A DNA stretch of 64,000 bases from Chrysoperla carnea (GCF_905475395.1 NC_058337.1:11272983-11336982), one strand, 5' to 3'. Shown: positions 46,858 to 57,968, numbered from the stretch's first letter. Notes: a model not told the origin generated them from the sequence alone. A program made the numbers and translations.

Positions 46858-49800
46858 TTATTCCCAAGGGAACGTATGAATGTCTATTTTGGAATTACAT
46901 TCCAATGTATAATTTTTAGGTACTACATCTTTAGTAACTTCAATAAATTTGTTAATTTCACAAAAACTATCACCACATCCTGGCACTGTTAATAGAATTG
47001 GTTCTTCAGCGATTTGATTATAATAAAATACCTAAAAAATTAAAATAAAATTTTAATACATATTTCAATTAAAGAGAATTGAAAAAATATACTTATATCA
47101 CCAGGAATCGAACCCGAGTCTCTTGTAATCTCAGGGCCGGATTAACAAGTAGGCAGAAAAGGCAGTTGCCTGGGGTCCCCGATTTTAGGGGGCCCCCAAA
47201 AAATGAAAAAGACTTCTAAAATTTTCTTACAAACATAAAATTCTAGAGAGTGAAAGGAAATATAATCAGAACTGAAAATAAATTTTACTCAAATAAATAA
47301 AACTCAATTGGCCGCATTCAAAAGGCGACGACCGACGAACTAGACAAAGTTCCTAAAGAGGACATTTCCGACTACTTTGACAAAACTTATAGTCATTTGT
47401 ATAAGATTCTAATGGAAGATCAATTAGCCGATGTATTTCCTAACACAGAAATAGCTCTTCGGATTTTTTTAACATTAATGATCACAAATTGTTCTGCCGA
47501 ACGATCCTTCTCGCAATTAAAAAAAAATCAAAGCTGCTGAAAGAGCTACAACGCGACAAGAGCGATTCGAGATGTTAGGTATACTTTGCATTGAGTCAGA
47601 TTAAGTTTGTATTTTTTAATCGAAAAAAGAAGGGAACGGGCGTGAAAAAAGGGCCCCCAAATTGATGATTGCCTAGGGCCCCGTTGAGGATTAATCCGGC
47701 CCTGATTCAAACCGTCTGAACTTTATAATATTCTCTCAGCTCTAAGCATAATGTACAATTTTTATACCATGTATATATTAAATATACATAGTATACTAAA
47801 TTTAGTCCCAAGTTTGTAACGCTTAAAAATAATGACGCTAGGAAAAAAAATTTTGTCATAGGTGTTCATAAAATCACCTAATTAGTCCATTTCCGGTTGT
47901 CCGTCCGTCCGTCCGTCTGTGGACACGATAACTCAAAAACGAAAAAAGATATCGAGCTGAAATTTTTTCAGCGTACTCAGGACGTAAAAAGTGAGGTCAA
48001 GTTCGTAAATGTTCATCATAGGTCAATTGGGTCTTGGGTCCGTAGGACCCATCTTGTAAACCGTTGGAGATAGAACAAAAGTTTAAATGTAAAGAATGTT
48101 CCTTATCAAAAATTAAACAACTTTTGTTTGAAACATTTTTTCGTGAACATCACTGTTTACCCGTGAGGGCGCCAATTAGGCGGAAATTTTATAATATGTA
48201 CTATACTTGATTATCAGTTATGTATGTGTCACATGTTTGTATGTGTAATGTGATAAAGAAATCAACACTGACTATGCATGGTATTTCAACTATTAACTCA
48301 GTCAATTGTTTGTTTTCACTTATTTCAAATCAATTTAACTTATTTATTTATTATTTTTGTTTGTGTACATCAAAGACTTTTTTATTTAAGTTCGTTGTGT
48401 TATGATCCAGTTGGTTAGACTCTTAGCATGAATCAAAGAGACTTGGGTTCGATTCCCGATGTATATGTTACATTTTTCAAATATCTTTAAGATTTACTCG
48501 AAAAGTTATTCGTTATTATAGTGTACGCTATTGCATCATAAACATTGATAATTAGTTAGAATTTTAGTTTAAATTTCGATGTAGTTGGGGGGTTTTAATC
48601 AGTTTTTTACAAATTACAAAAAAACTAGGCGTCAAGTAAAAAAAAGTTTAGTTAAAAGTTCTAGCTGAATTTCTGCACATTTTCGTTTTTTTTCGACTTT
48701 CTAGCTTCAAAGTTGACCGAGATATGTCAATTTTAAAATGTAATTTTTTGCTCATTCAATCAAATGAAAAAGTATCCATCATGTAAACCGGTGGAGATAG
48801 AATAAAAAGTTAAATGTAGAAGTTATTCCTTATACAAAAATTTACCACTTTTATTTGAATCATTATTTCGTAAACATCACTGTTTACCCGTGAGGGCGTA
48901 ATTTTAAAAAAAAAAAACTTTGGTGTCCATTTTCTAAAAAACTAAAAAAAAAAAGTGTGTTGAGTTTCCAGAAAATACTTTCAAAAATTTCGAAAATTTC
49001 AAGAGGAATAACTTTTTCATTTAAACTTTGGTTCTATCTCTAAAGGTTTACAAGATGGATACTTTTTCAATTTATTGAAGGAGCAAAAAAATTCCATTTT
49101 AAAATTGGCATATCTCGGGCAACTTTAAAGCTAGAAAGGCGAAAATAAAATGAAAATGTGCACAAATACTTCAGATAGATTTTTTTTATTTGATACACAA
49201 TTTTTTTGTAATTTGTAAAAAAACTGACTAAAACATCCAACTACTCCCCAAAAAAGAGGACTAGGTACGCCCCTGAGAGGTCACTTTTCTTACGAAGTAT
49301 TTACACCCTAATAAAAAAATGTAAAATTTCAAAGATGCATTAATTTTTTCTTTTAGATATTTCTAGATAGTTAGTTTAGATAGTTAGTAAAATAGCCTAA
49401 ATGGCCGAGCGGTCTAAGGCGCTAGCCTTTGGTCGCCTATTTAGAAGTTGCGGGTTCGAATCCAGGCAGCGTCAGTGTAAACAATTAAAATTAATAAGGG
49501 CGGTAAAATTGATCACATTGTCGTCGCTTGGATAAGAACGAAGTAACCGAATCCACCCACATCAAAGTGCAATTATAAATATGTATGTAGTTAAATAAAT
49601 AAAGATTAACAAATAATGATGTGGGTGGTCTCTGTTATAGGCGTGTATGTCAGAGAAACGGAGGTTAAATCCCAGTATTATTATTTATTACTATAATATG
49701 GATTCTTAAAACCATATAAAAAATTTTACTTATGGAATATGAGTATTTTCTAAGAAAAATTTACGTCATTCTGTTATTTATATACTTTGAATATGGATGA

Positions 49801-52800
49801 CTAGTTCGAAGCAAACCAATACCTTTATTCCATTTTCATTTGTTGCATTACGATGAACTAATTCAATAATAACTGCTGAACAAAATAATGGTATTTTTTG
49901 ATCCCATACATTCAAAACACCTAATACTTTCATGACATTTGTTTCATGCGCCGAATATAAATAAATTTTTCGTCCTTTTGGTTTTAAGGTCCCATCAAGT
50001 TTTTCTCCAATATTTTTTAACATCTTTCGTAAACAGTTACCTAAAAGTAATTATGAATATAGTTACCAAGCTCCATTCTCTACCGCGAGCCCATAGCGAA
50101 GTGAAATTTTTATGAACATTCAAGATAATGGAATCAAATGCTTATTTTCTTAAATTAAGTATTAAGATCGTTGACTCGAGAAATATTTACTTGTTATAAG
50201 AACATCCACAGCTAAATAAACGCATCTACTCCAATCCAATAAGTTTTTTTTTACAATATAATAAAAAAAATTTGGAAAACGGTTGACCCTGCAGGTCATC
50301 CCTGTAACTTCCCGCTAAGTATTGACTCATAACAGTTTTTGAAGCTTCATGAAGAATCTTTAAGTTTCAATTGATAGAACAAAAATTTTGAGGTTATTCC
50401 GAAAAAACGCTTTTTTGGATTTTCTTTCGTCAACGATAACTCACGAACGAATCAACCGATTTTGACCGGACTGATGGTGATCGACGTGGTTTTTTGATGT
50501 TGAGAGCTGATTAGTTTTTGGAATTGATCGATACAGCCGTTTAAAAGTTATTCAAAAAAAACCACTTAAACAAAAACTTTTTTTGCAGTTTTTTTGAGAT
50601 TTCTCGAAATCTATCGGTTCGAATCGGCCTCAAAATCTAATTTTGGTCAAGCCCTTTCGAATGGCACCAACTGCGATCAAATCGGACAAGCCGTTCAAAA
50701 GTTATGAGAGGTTTACACACACACACACTCATACATACATACAGCCATACAGACACCCTCGCGGAAGTAGTCAGGGAAGCTTCCTGACACCTTAAAACGT
50801 CGAGATCTGATGAAAACTCGATTTTGGCAAAACGGGGTGAAAACAATAACTTCCCTATTTTCTTAGCGGGAAGTTAAAAAAAGATGATTTCGGACAGACT
50901 ATAGGAATATAAATAAGTAAATTATACAATACCTCCATTCAACCTTTTCAGAAGTGTAGTGTAACTTTCCATTTCTAATTCTTTGGCAGCCAATGAACTA
51001 ATTGGTTCTGGGTAAACTCTTTGTACCCACTTTGGCAAAGTTAAATTCAAATGTTCCTAAAAAAATGTTGTTTATTTTTATAAAAATTTAATTACAAGTG
51101 CAATATTATAATTACCTCGACAAGAAATGTTTGTCTCAAATCAAATATCTCTCTCAATTTATTTAATTCTTTTCCAGAATTTTCTTCAATATATTTAACT
51201 AAATTTTCATTTTCTTTCAAAACTTCCGAATCGATTTCATTAATAAATTTATTACGAATTTCAATATATTTTGGACAATATGAAGTAGGATCTACAAGCC
51301 ACTGAAAATTATGTAAAAAATTGATATAATTATTATAATCAATAAAACAAAGTCGCTTTCTCTGTCCCTATGTCCCTATGTCCCTTTGTATGCTTATATC
51401 TTTGAAACTACGCAACGGATTTTGATGCGATTTTTTAATAGATAGAGTGATTCAAGAGGAAGGTTTTTATGTATAATACATCCATATTATAGTAGAGTAA
51501 GGGGTTGAAATAGGGGTTGAAAGGAATATGCTTCAAAAAATAAAAAAGTTGTGCATTGATTAAGCTCAAATATTGACACGATATACAACCAGCTTCAAAG
51601 ATCTATTGTTTTTATCTACTTTTAACCTTGGGAGGGTAGAAAGGTGTAGCGAGAAAGTGGGAAGGAATTATCGAATATTTACAAATATACCTAAGTGGGG
51701 TATCAAATAAAAGAGCATGACATGTACATTACAAAACTGTTATCCCACGCAAAGAAATGTGGAGGGAGGGGACAAGTGGGGATGTTCACAGCTAGTGTTA
51801 TATTAACCGACAAAAAATAATGAATCAGTGGCTAAGCGGTCTAAGGCGTTAGTCTTTGACAGATTGTCTACTTAGACTTAGGTTGCGGGTTCGAATCCAG
51901 GCAGCGGAAATGTCAACGATTATAATTAATGGGGGCGGTAGAACTGATCACATTGTCGTCGCTTGGATAAGAACGAAGTAACCGACTCCACCCACATCAA
52001 AGTTGTAATTGTAAATATGGAGTAATAATAAATAGTAGTTGAAACGACATAAATAGTTCTTAAAAAACAATTATTTTTAATATCGTAATATTTTTTCCAA
52101 TATGTCACTTATTCTACACTAATTATTTTTCGAAAATAAAAATATTTACATAATCTTCATGCAATCGTAAAAAATTGACTGGTATTGGTTGCCATAATAA
52201 ATCCTCGTCCCATTGTTGAACTGAATTTGGTGGGAATAATCCAGCCAATACTAATTGAGCAGTCATTTTTGTGCGATCAAAATCAGTAGAAACTGTTTGC
52301 ACTATTTCCGCATCATAAAATTCACCCAAAAAATCATTGTAGCGTTGTCGTAACATTTTACCCAGTTTATAAGCTCGTTGTTTGCCGCGCTGTAAAAAAA
52401 ATAGAAAAGTTAAATAAAAGTTAATGTTATTTAAGTGAAGTATTTTTACATTTGTCAATTGTCCTTGAGTAACAGGATACAAATCAACGCTACGATGTGG
52501 ATCATTTGGATATCCTTCTCCGGGATCCTCTATTGTGCGATCACCATGACGAAAAGTCTAAAAAATATATAAAAGATAAGTTAAAGCTTAAAGTTAATTA
52601 ATGCATGGATTAATAAATAACGGTTTTAAAGACTTGGTTATAAATAAATTACATTGGGTAACGAAATGCAAAAATTGGATAATAATAAAAATTTCATCAG
52701 ATTAAACTCTCTTGGTTGAGACGTTGGCTTAGTGCCTTTTCTTCTATTAAGCTTACTGAGTTTTGTCATCTTTCTTGCTTAGTAGCATCAGTTAACCGTC

Positions 52801-55800
52801 CATGGTTGAAAAACTGGCCTCGTGTTAACATAATAAACTAAGAGAAAATTTAAATTTTTTTATTGTTAGTATTCGCAGTTACTTTACTTGGAAAGATCGT
52901 TAAGATTGATCATATTTTTGGTGTTTATCTACAGCCTTGCAGCTTTCGTTTAAGAAGAAAACTGGATATTCCCAGTATATTGTTTCAAGTTGTATAGATG
53001 TGAGAAGTAAACAATAGCAAACAAGTGCAAATAAACAATTAACTTGAGTTAATTGTTGAAATACCATGAATAGACAGTGTTGAATCGCAATCGTTTGTTT
53101 TTTTACGTCATGTAAGTAAAAGAATATAGTCACTCTTAAATAGCCACATATACATACATGTCACACACACATAACTAATATTTCCACGTAACACATACAA
53201 TATAATTTGCACTTATTTCGAGTCAACAGTGATGTTTACGAAAAAATGTTTCAAACAAAAGTTGTTTAATTTTTGATAAGGAACATTTTTTACATTTAAA
53301 CTTTTGTTCTATCTCTAACGGTTTACAAGATGGGTCCTACGGACCTAAGACCCAATTGACCTATGATGCTCAATTACGAACTTGACCTCACTTTTTACGT
53401 CATTAGTGCGCTGTAAAAATTTCAGCTCGATATCTTTTTTCGTTTTTGAGTTATCGTGTCCACAGACGGACGGACGGACAACCGGAAATGGACTAATAAG
53501 GTGATTTTATGAACACCTATGACAAAATTTTTTTCCTAGCATCATTATTTTTAAGCGTTACAAACTTGGGACTAAACTTAATATACTATGTATATTTCAT
53601 ATATACATGGTATAAAAAATTTAATAATACTTTAATTTACGAATAATAACATTTCTGATGTGACATATAATAGTTCGTTTGGTAGTTAATCAATGAAAAT
53701 ATAACTTAAACAAAAGTTGCTGAGTTTGATGGGGGACATATACTGACATCCGATTAAGCATGTTTATTTGAAAATCGATGGCTTGGGGAGGAAATGCGAC
53801 TTACGCCATTATTGCATTAAATCGAAAGAAAACACAATGGCTACAGAAAAATGCTTATGCCAATAGTTGTCACGGGCAATATTAACAAATTATTAACACA
53901 GGCAAATGACCTTTTTTGTCGTTAATAATTTTTGTGTAAAAATTTTCTTTCGATTCAATGCAATAATGACATATTTTTAAGTCACATTTCCTCCGTAAGT
54001 TAACAGTTTTCGAAGAAATGTTTTGAATAAAAAATATTAGTTTTTTTATGAGAATCAACTTTCTAATATAAAGTTTTATTCTTTAATGGGTTACAATTGT
54101 CGAGTAAATACATACTGTTAATATTAGTAATAAATTGTTTATAATAAATTATCGATAAATAAAATTCAAATGGAAGTTGGAATTTTTACAGAACGTGTTA
54201 AAACAAAAAATAGAGTAACTTGTGCAGTTAGAATAAGGCAAATAAAAATTTAAACGTAGTTTTCCATAAATTTCCATAAGCAAGCGATCGTACAGTGTTA
54301 TTAGAAAATTTTTTTAATAACAATTTTTTGTTACTACAAATATTATAATAATTATTTCGAAGTTAAATTTGTATAATAATAATAATAATAAATTAATTAA
54401 ATATTTTATCGACAGTGTAATACTTTGGGCATTAGTAAGATCTATAAAAAATCTTTGTTTTTCCAGTTTCCAGACTGCAAACACTTTAGTTTATATTTTA
54501 TTTCGCAACTAATTCTGTCTGCCGCTTACATAACATTCAATGTGACTGCCAGGTATTATCTGGTTATTATAATTATTCTGAAGTTGATGGATTTTTGTTT
54601 TTGAGTAAACACGCCTCATGTAAAAATCGTTCAAAAAACGCCAACTTTAAAGCTTTGAGCATAATTTTTTCGTAATTTTCATTATAATCTATATTAATTA
54701 TAAATAAATTTTCATCAACAAACGACGAATAGAAAACGAAAAAGGTTTTTTTAACGTTTTTTTGACTATCACATGGGTTAAACATTTAAAAGTGTAAGTT
54801 ACTTTCCGACATGTTTTTTAAGCCACGCCTTCATGTCAGTTCCCAATAAGTCATAATAAATTAAAATGATCCACCCTGTATTAGCATATTTTTATGTAGT
54901 TGACTATAACGGACATTCTATCTCACAATGTACAAAAGTAAATTAAATTTTGAAAATAATTTGTCTTTGTATTTTATTTCTAAGGTCAATGGTTATCGAG
55001 ATATGCAGGAGGTAATTTTTTAATAAAATTAATGACTATTATTAATTGACTTCATAAAATTGAAGTCAATTTTTAAAAGAAATTTTGGTCTGTGTCAATA
55101 GCGACGCGAGATAACATTTTTGATTAAATAGCACAACAAAATTAAATAAAAAATATTGGAAATAAAGAAAAATCTCATGCATCGTTGAAATTTTCCACAG
55201 TTTATTAAATTGTAAAAACTTCGTAACAAAAAATCGACCACTGAGTGATGTGCTTATAACCTCCTTTTGTAAGGGGAGTTGGGGATTTTAATCAGTTTTT
55301 TAACATATTACAAAAAAAACCATGCATCAAATAAATAAAAGTACTAACTGATCTAATTGTAGACATTTTTTTTCGATTTTCTAGCTTCGAAATTGACCGC
55401 GATATACACAATTTTCAATTTGAATTTTTTCACTCATTCAATCAAATGGAAAATGATTCATCTTATAAGCCGTTAGAGACAGAACAAAAGTTTAAATGTA
55501 AAAGTTATTCCTTATAAAAAAATTAACAACTTTTTTTTTAAATATTTTTTCGTAATCACCATTGTTTACCCGTTAGGTCGTCTCAAAAATATTTATTAGA
55601 CTTTCGAAAATTTTGAAATTTTCGTCAGTATTTTGTAGATTTTTTTTCGTTTTTCGAGAATGTTTCTCAAAACCTCTAGTTGAGTTATTTAAAAAAAATT
55701 TCAACTGTCTATCTTTTATAGCTTTGGAGAAAATGAACACCAAAGTTTTTTCCTAAGTTGCGCCCTCACGGATAAACAGTGATGTTTACGAAAGAATGAT

Positions 55801-56683
55801 TCAAACAAAAGTTGTTCATTTTTTTTATAAGGAATTACTATTATATATAAACTTTTGTTCTATCTCTAACGGTTTACAAGATGGATTATTTTTCATTTGC
55901 TTGAATGAGCAAAAAAATTCTATTTTACAATTACCATATCTCGGTCAATTTTGAATTTTGAATGTGCACAAATAAATCATCTAGAAATTTTATTTAAACT
56001 TTTTTTTTTTTTTTGATGCATGGTTTTTTGTAATTTGTAAAAAACTGATTAAAGCCCCCAACTACCCCAAAAAAAAGGAAGTGAACCTAATCCTGAGTGG
56101 CCGATTTTTTGGTACGAAGTTCCTACAACCTAATAAACAATTGTGAAAAATTTCAAAATGCAACATTTTTTTCCTTTTAAATATTTAGTTTCATTGTACT
56201 TAAATATTAGTTACGAATTAAAAATGCACCAATATTAAAAATTAACTAAATATCACACATCCCCCAGTATGACTGTACAAATTTTCAAGTCGCTATTCCT
56301 ATAAATGATAAAAGTGTGCGGGTGTCTTCCTCTTAAATGCGACACACTGTATATAATTGTTAAAGAAAAGGCTAATTTTATTATCTTAAGAGGTGATTTA
56401 AAATGTAATAATTAATAATTTGTTTTTTTTTTAAGACGTTTTCCCACGTTCCCCTTACTAATGTGCTAACATTAAAAAATAAGAAATTTGCTGTTATTTA
56501 CTTTTACAGGCTTACCAAATTTTACGGTCAAATTTTTGACTTTAAGTGTTGAAAAAATTAAATTTTTGTTTTACTTACGACATGAACTTGGAGTATTGTA
56601 TCAGCATTGTTATCGGCAGATTGACAAATTTTAATACTGATTGTTGAAATTAAAACTATAAATATACATTTAACAGCAAACAT
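46858..56683 (-). CDS. Secreted histidine acid phosphatase, upstream tandem copy, 7 exons, 384 aa
   Basis: Same enzyme family and predicted location as the neighbouring copy. Exons on the minus strand: 56683-56579, 52557-52450, 52389-52150, 51301-51116, 51056-50933, 50040-49823 and 47031-46858 (TAA at 46860-46858). Exons 3-7 have exactly the lengths of the paralogue (240, 186, 124, 218 and 174 nt) in the same phases; exon 2 is one codon longer. The signal peptide is MFAVKCIFIVLISTIS and following, ending near CQSA. Catalytic RHGDR is at residues 38-42, followed by Thr-Ile rather than Pro. DFDRTKMTAQLVLAGLFPP carries the second Arg. The acid/base motif is SAHETN (His286-Glu287), again Glu in place of Asp. 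Conserved Cys occur in SYCPKY, GNCLRK, VPGCGDSFCEI and TLECN. Glycosylation candidates are NLT, NAT and NYT. AATAAA overlaps the stop codon. Introns carry repeats absent from the paralogue's introns. Frames are open in every exon, so both copies look functional; tissue of expression is not visible. Confidence 0.93.
47132..47704 (+). mobile_element. hAT-superfamily element fragment with hATC-like coding remnant
   Basis: Ends are CAGGGCCGGATTAACAAG and the complement of CAGGGCCGGATTAATCC. The interior encodes DVFPNTEIALRIFLTLMITN then CSAERSFSQLKK, matching the hAT C-terminal dimerisation domain (the NCSAERSFS signature), before a frameshift. The flanking 8-mers do not match, so target duplication is lost or the ends are offset. 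It lies in intron 6 of the upstream phosphatase gene, inside a tRNA-like sequence read on the minus strand. Confidence 0.8.
47758..48330 (+). repeat. Repeat family A, copy A2
   Basis: Same order as A1: ATACCATGTATATATTAAAT start, TGTCCGTCCGTCCGTCCGTC microsatellite at about 47,898-47,920, GTAGGACCCATCTTGTAAAC, CATCACTGTTTACCCGTGAG, and a CAATTGTTTGTTTTCACTT end. It lies in intron 6 of the upstream phosphatase gene. Confidence 0.85.
48402..48465 (+). repeat. tRNA-like sequence, probably a SINE head
   Basis: TCCAGTTGGTTAGACTC resembles an A box region and GGTTCGATTCC is a perfect B box, but no clean cloverleaf acceptor stem can be drawn. The same AGAGACT-GGGTTCGATTCC occurs inverted at about 47,095-47,125, split there by the hAT element, followed by GAATTGAAAAAATATAC-type sequence that also occurs at 2,710. 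This suggests a second tRNA-derived SINE family. Confidence 0.45.
48582..49352. repeat. Foldback family H, copy H1
   Basis: AGTTGGGGGGTTTTAATCAG at 48,583 is matched by the complement of CTGACTAAAACATCCAACTA near 49,225. Inner arms carry the CATCATGTAAACCGGTGGAG / TTTACAAGATGGAT module and CATCACTGTTTACCCGTGAG, both shared with family A. Confidence 0.75.
49396..49600 (+). mobile_element. tRNA-Leu-derived SINE, copy S1
   Basis: The head ATGGCCGAGCGGTCTAAGGC is a tRNA-Leu A-box region, and GGTTCGAATCC at 49,453-49,463 is a perfect B box. The unique body includes GATCACATTGTCGTCGCTTG, GATAAGAACGAAGTAACCGA and TCCACCCACATCAAAGT, which is nearly identical in S2. The tail is AAATAAATAAAG. The long variable arm region is too divergent for a functional tRNA. 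It lies in intron 6 of the upstream phosphatase gene. Confidence 0.85.
50270..50880 (-). repeat. Repeat family B, copy B2
   Basis: Inverted, shorter copy of B1: starts on the minus strand AACTTCCCGCTAAGAAAATA and ends in GGGATGACCTGCAGGGTCAA then CCGTTTTCC. A shorter (GT)n plus TATG repeats sit at the same internal position. It lies in intron 5 of the upstream phosphatase gene. Confidence 0.85.
51342..51796 (-). repeat. Repeat family C, copy C4
   Basis: Close relative of C2 in the opposite orientation, from the AAGCGACTTTGTTTTAT 3' end at 51,342 to the ACTAGCTGTGAACATCCCCA 5' end at 51,796. The 5' end lacks about 15 bp present in C2. It lies in intron 3 of the upstream phosphatase gene. Confidence 0.85.
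51823..52020 (+). mobile_element. tRNA-Leu-derived SINE, copy S2
   Basis: The head GTGGCTAAGCGGTCTAAGGC and B box GGTTCGAATCC at about 51,889-51,899 match S1, with a longer anticodon/variable region. The body carries the same TGTCGTCGCTTGGATAAGAA segment and ends near TTGTAATTGTAAATATGG. It lies in intron 3 of the upstream phosphatase gene. Confidence 0.85.
53035..53617 (-). repeat. Repeat family A, copy A3
   Basis: Minus-strand copy with the full series of family A segments, from ATACCATGTATATATGAAAT near 53,613 to the TTTATTTGCACTTG end near 53,026. It lies in intron 1 of the upstream phosphatase gene. Confidence 0.85.
53640..54100. repeat. Foldback family J, copy J2
   Basis: AACAAAAGTTGCTGAGTTTG, CATTATTGCATTAAATCGAA (53,810) and its complement (TTTCGATTCAATGCAATAAT, 53,948), and CAACTTTCTAATATAAAGTT match J1 in order. 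A GATCCACCCTGTA end-like sequence near 54,870 suggests it may extend to there. Confidence 0.65.
55178..56165. repeat. Foldback family H, copy H2
   Basis: AAACTTCGTAACAAAAAATC near 55,217 pairs with its complement near 56,115, and AGTTGGGGATTTTAATCAG near 55,278 with its complement near 56,046. Inner arms hold TTTTCTAGCTTCGAAATTGA and the AAGCCGTTAGAGACAGAACA module. The arms are longer than in H1. Confidence 0.75.
56230..56355 (-). repeat. Repeat family K, copy K2
   Basis: Inverted relative to K1: complement of GTGTGTCGCATTTAAGAGGA, TCATTTATAGGAATAGCGAC and CATACTGGGGGATGTGTGA. It lies in intron 1 of the upstream phosphatase gene, 225 bp from exon 1. Confidence 0.7.
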
Positions 56684-57049
56684 TTTTTAAATAATTTTTA
56701 AAATATAATTAAATGATATTTAATGATAATTATTGTATTTTAATATTAACTTGTTGATAATAATATGTTTTTGGTAGCACTGTATCTTTAGTGTCCATTT
56801 AAGTTTTAAAATATAATCACAATTTAATTATGCTTTTATATTTGATTTACTAATGAATTATTTTCATTTAAAAATTAACATATTTGTACCAAAAACAAGT
56901 TAACAATTCTTAAAAGCATAAAACACATCAAATAACTTCCATTACATGTTTTACTTTTCCATGTTTTCTTCTAAAAAGATTTACTTTAAAAATTTTCTAA
57001 TAAATTTAGTAAAAAACAGTCGGTAACCATAAGTGTCAAACGAGAAGAT

Positions 57050-57370
57050 ATTTTGAGCAACATAGGTCAATTGGGTCTTGGGTCCGTAGGACCCATCTTG
57101 TAAACCGTAAGAGATGGAACAAAAGTTTAAATGTAAAAAATCTTCCTTATCAAAAAATAAACAAATTTTTTTTGAAACATTTTTTCGTAAACATCACTGT
57201 TTACCCGAGAAAGCGCAAATTATGCGCAAATTGTATAGTATGTATGTTATGGATATATCAGTTATATATGTGTGACCTGTATGTATGTGTAATGTGACAG
57301 AGTAATCAACACAGTCTATACATGGTATTTAAACAATTAACTCAGTCAATTATTTGTTTTCACTTGTTTT
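57050..57370 (+). repeat. Repeat family A, copy A4, 5'-truncated
   Basis: Begins within the element at AACATAGGTCAATTGGGTCT and continues through CCGTAGGACCCATCTTGTAA, CATCACTGTTTACCC and the AACTCAGTCAATTATTTGTT end. The left hairpin and microsatellite are missing. Confidence 0.8.
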
Positions 57371-57642
57371 AACTAAGTTTTATAGAAATTGCAAAGCGGA
57401 CAAGTTTTTACTCTTGCTGATTATTAACCCGTCAGCACCCCCGTCAACCGTCTATTAATCTTTAGTCCCATGATGAGAGATTTGCTCATGCGTCACCTAT
57501 TTCGCGCGTTAAAATATTCTTTTTAACGAGTACGAATTTGAATAAGTGATAATTCATACTGTAAATATTTAGTGAATTAAGTCTTTGTGCGTATGAAAAA
57601 TGACGATTTTATGTAGAAAATAAATATACTTATAGGTTATAT

Positions 57643-57968
57643 CATGAAGGTTATAAAGAAGGAGAACGATCGCTACGTGTTAAAGCGTAAGCGCGTCTGT
57701 CCCTGAAAATTTGTAGAATTTATAGTTCATTTTTCAGCCACCAGCCGCGCTGTCATCATTAAGTAGTATCTGCGAAGTTAGCTGTTTATGAGTACAAGTA
57801 GATGAAGTTAGTTGCATAATGTACAAATTGATATATCATTTCAAATTAGCGCACAGCAGCCCGCTTTTATTGATACAACTTAACGATCGCAGCGCCTCAC
57901 TTATTTTATCCATATTTCGGGGACAATATTTTCTATAGCGATCGTTCTCCTTCTTTATAACCTTCATG
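57643..57968. mobile_element. MITE with perfect 33-bp TIRs and 8-bp TSD, P-superfamily-like
   Basis: 57,643-57,675 and 57,936-57,968 are exact reverse complements beginning CATGAAGGTTATAAAGAAGG. Flanking 8-mers are GGTTATAT (57,635-57,642) and CGTTATAT (57,969-57,976), one mismatch apart. Roughly 31-bp TIRs starting CATGA with an 8-bp duplication are characteristic of P elements. The 326-bp element is non-coding; ends are exact. Confidence 0.85.

Noticed and set aside
48220..48405. Small frame of 61 codons in repeat A2
   Set aside because: Stops fall at different places in other family A copies, so the frame is not conserved.
49396..49475. Functional tRNA-Leu gene
   Set aside because: The acceptor stem does not close and the anticodon arm is degenerate, and the same unit with an attached body recurs at 51.8 kb, so it is a SINE.
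49620..49680. Another tRNA-like segment (GGAGGTTAAATCCC)
   Set aside because: The B box is imperfect and no A box or cloverleaf is evident.
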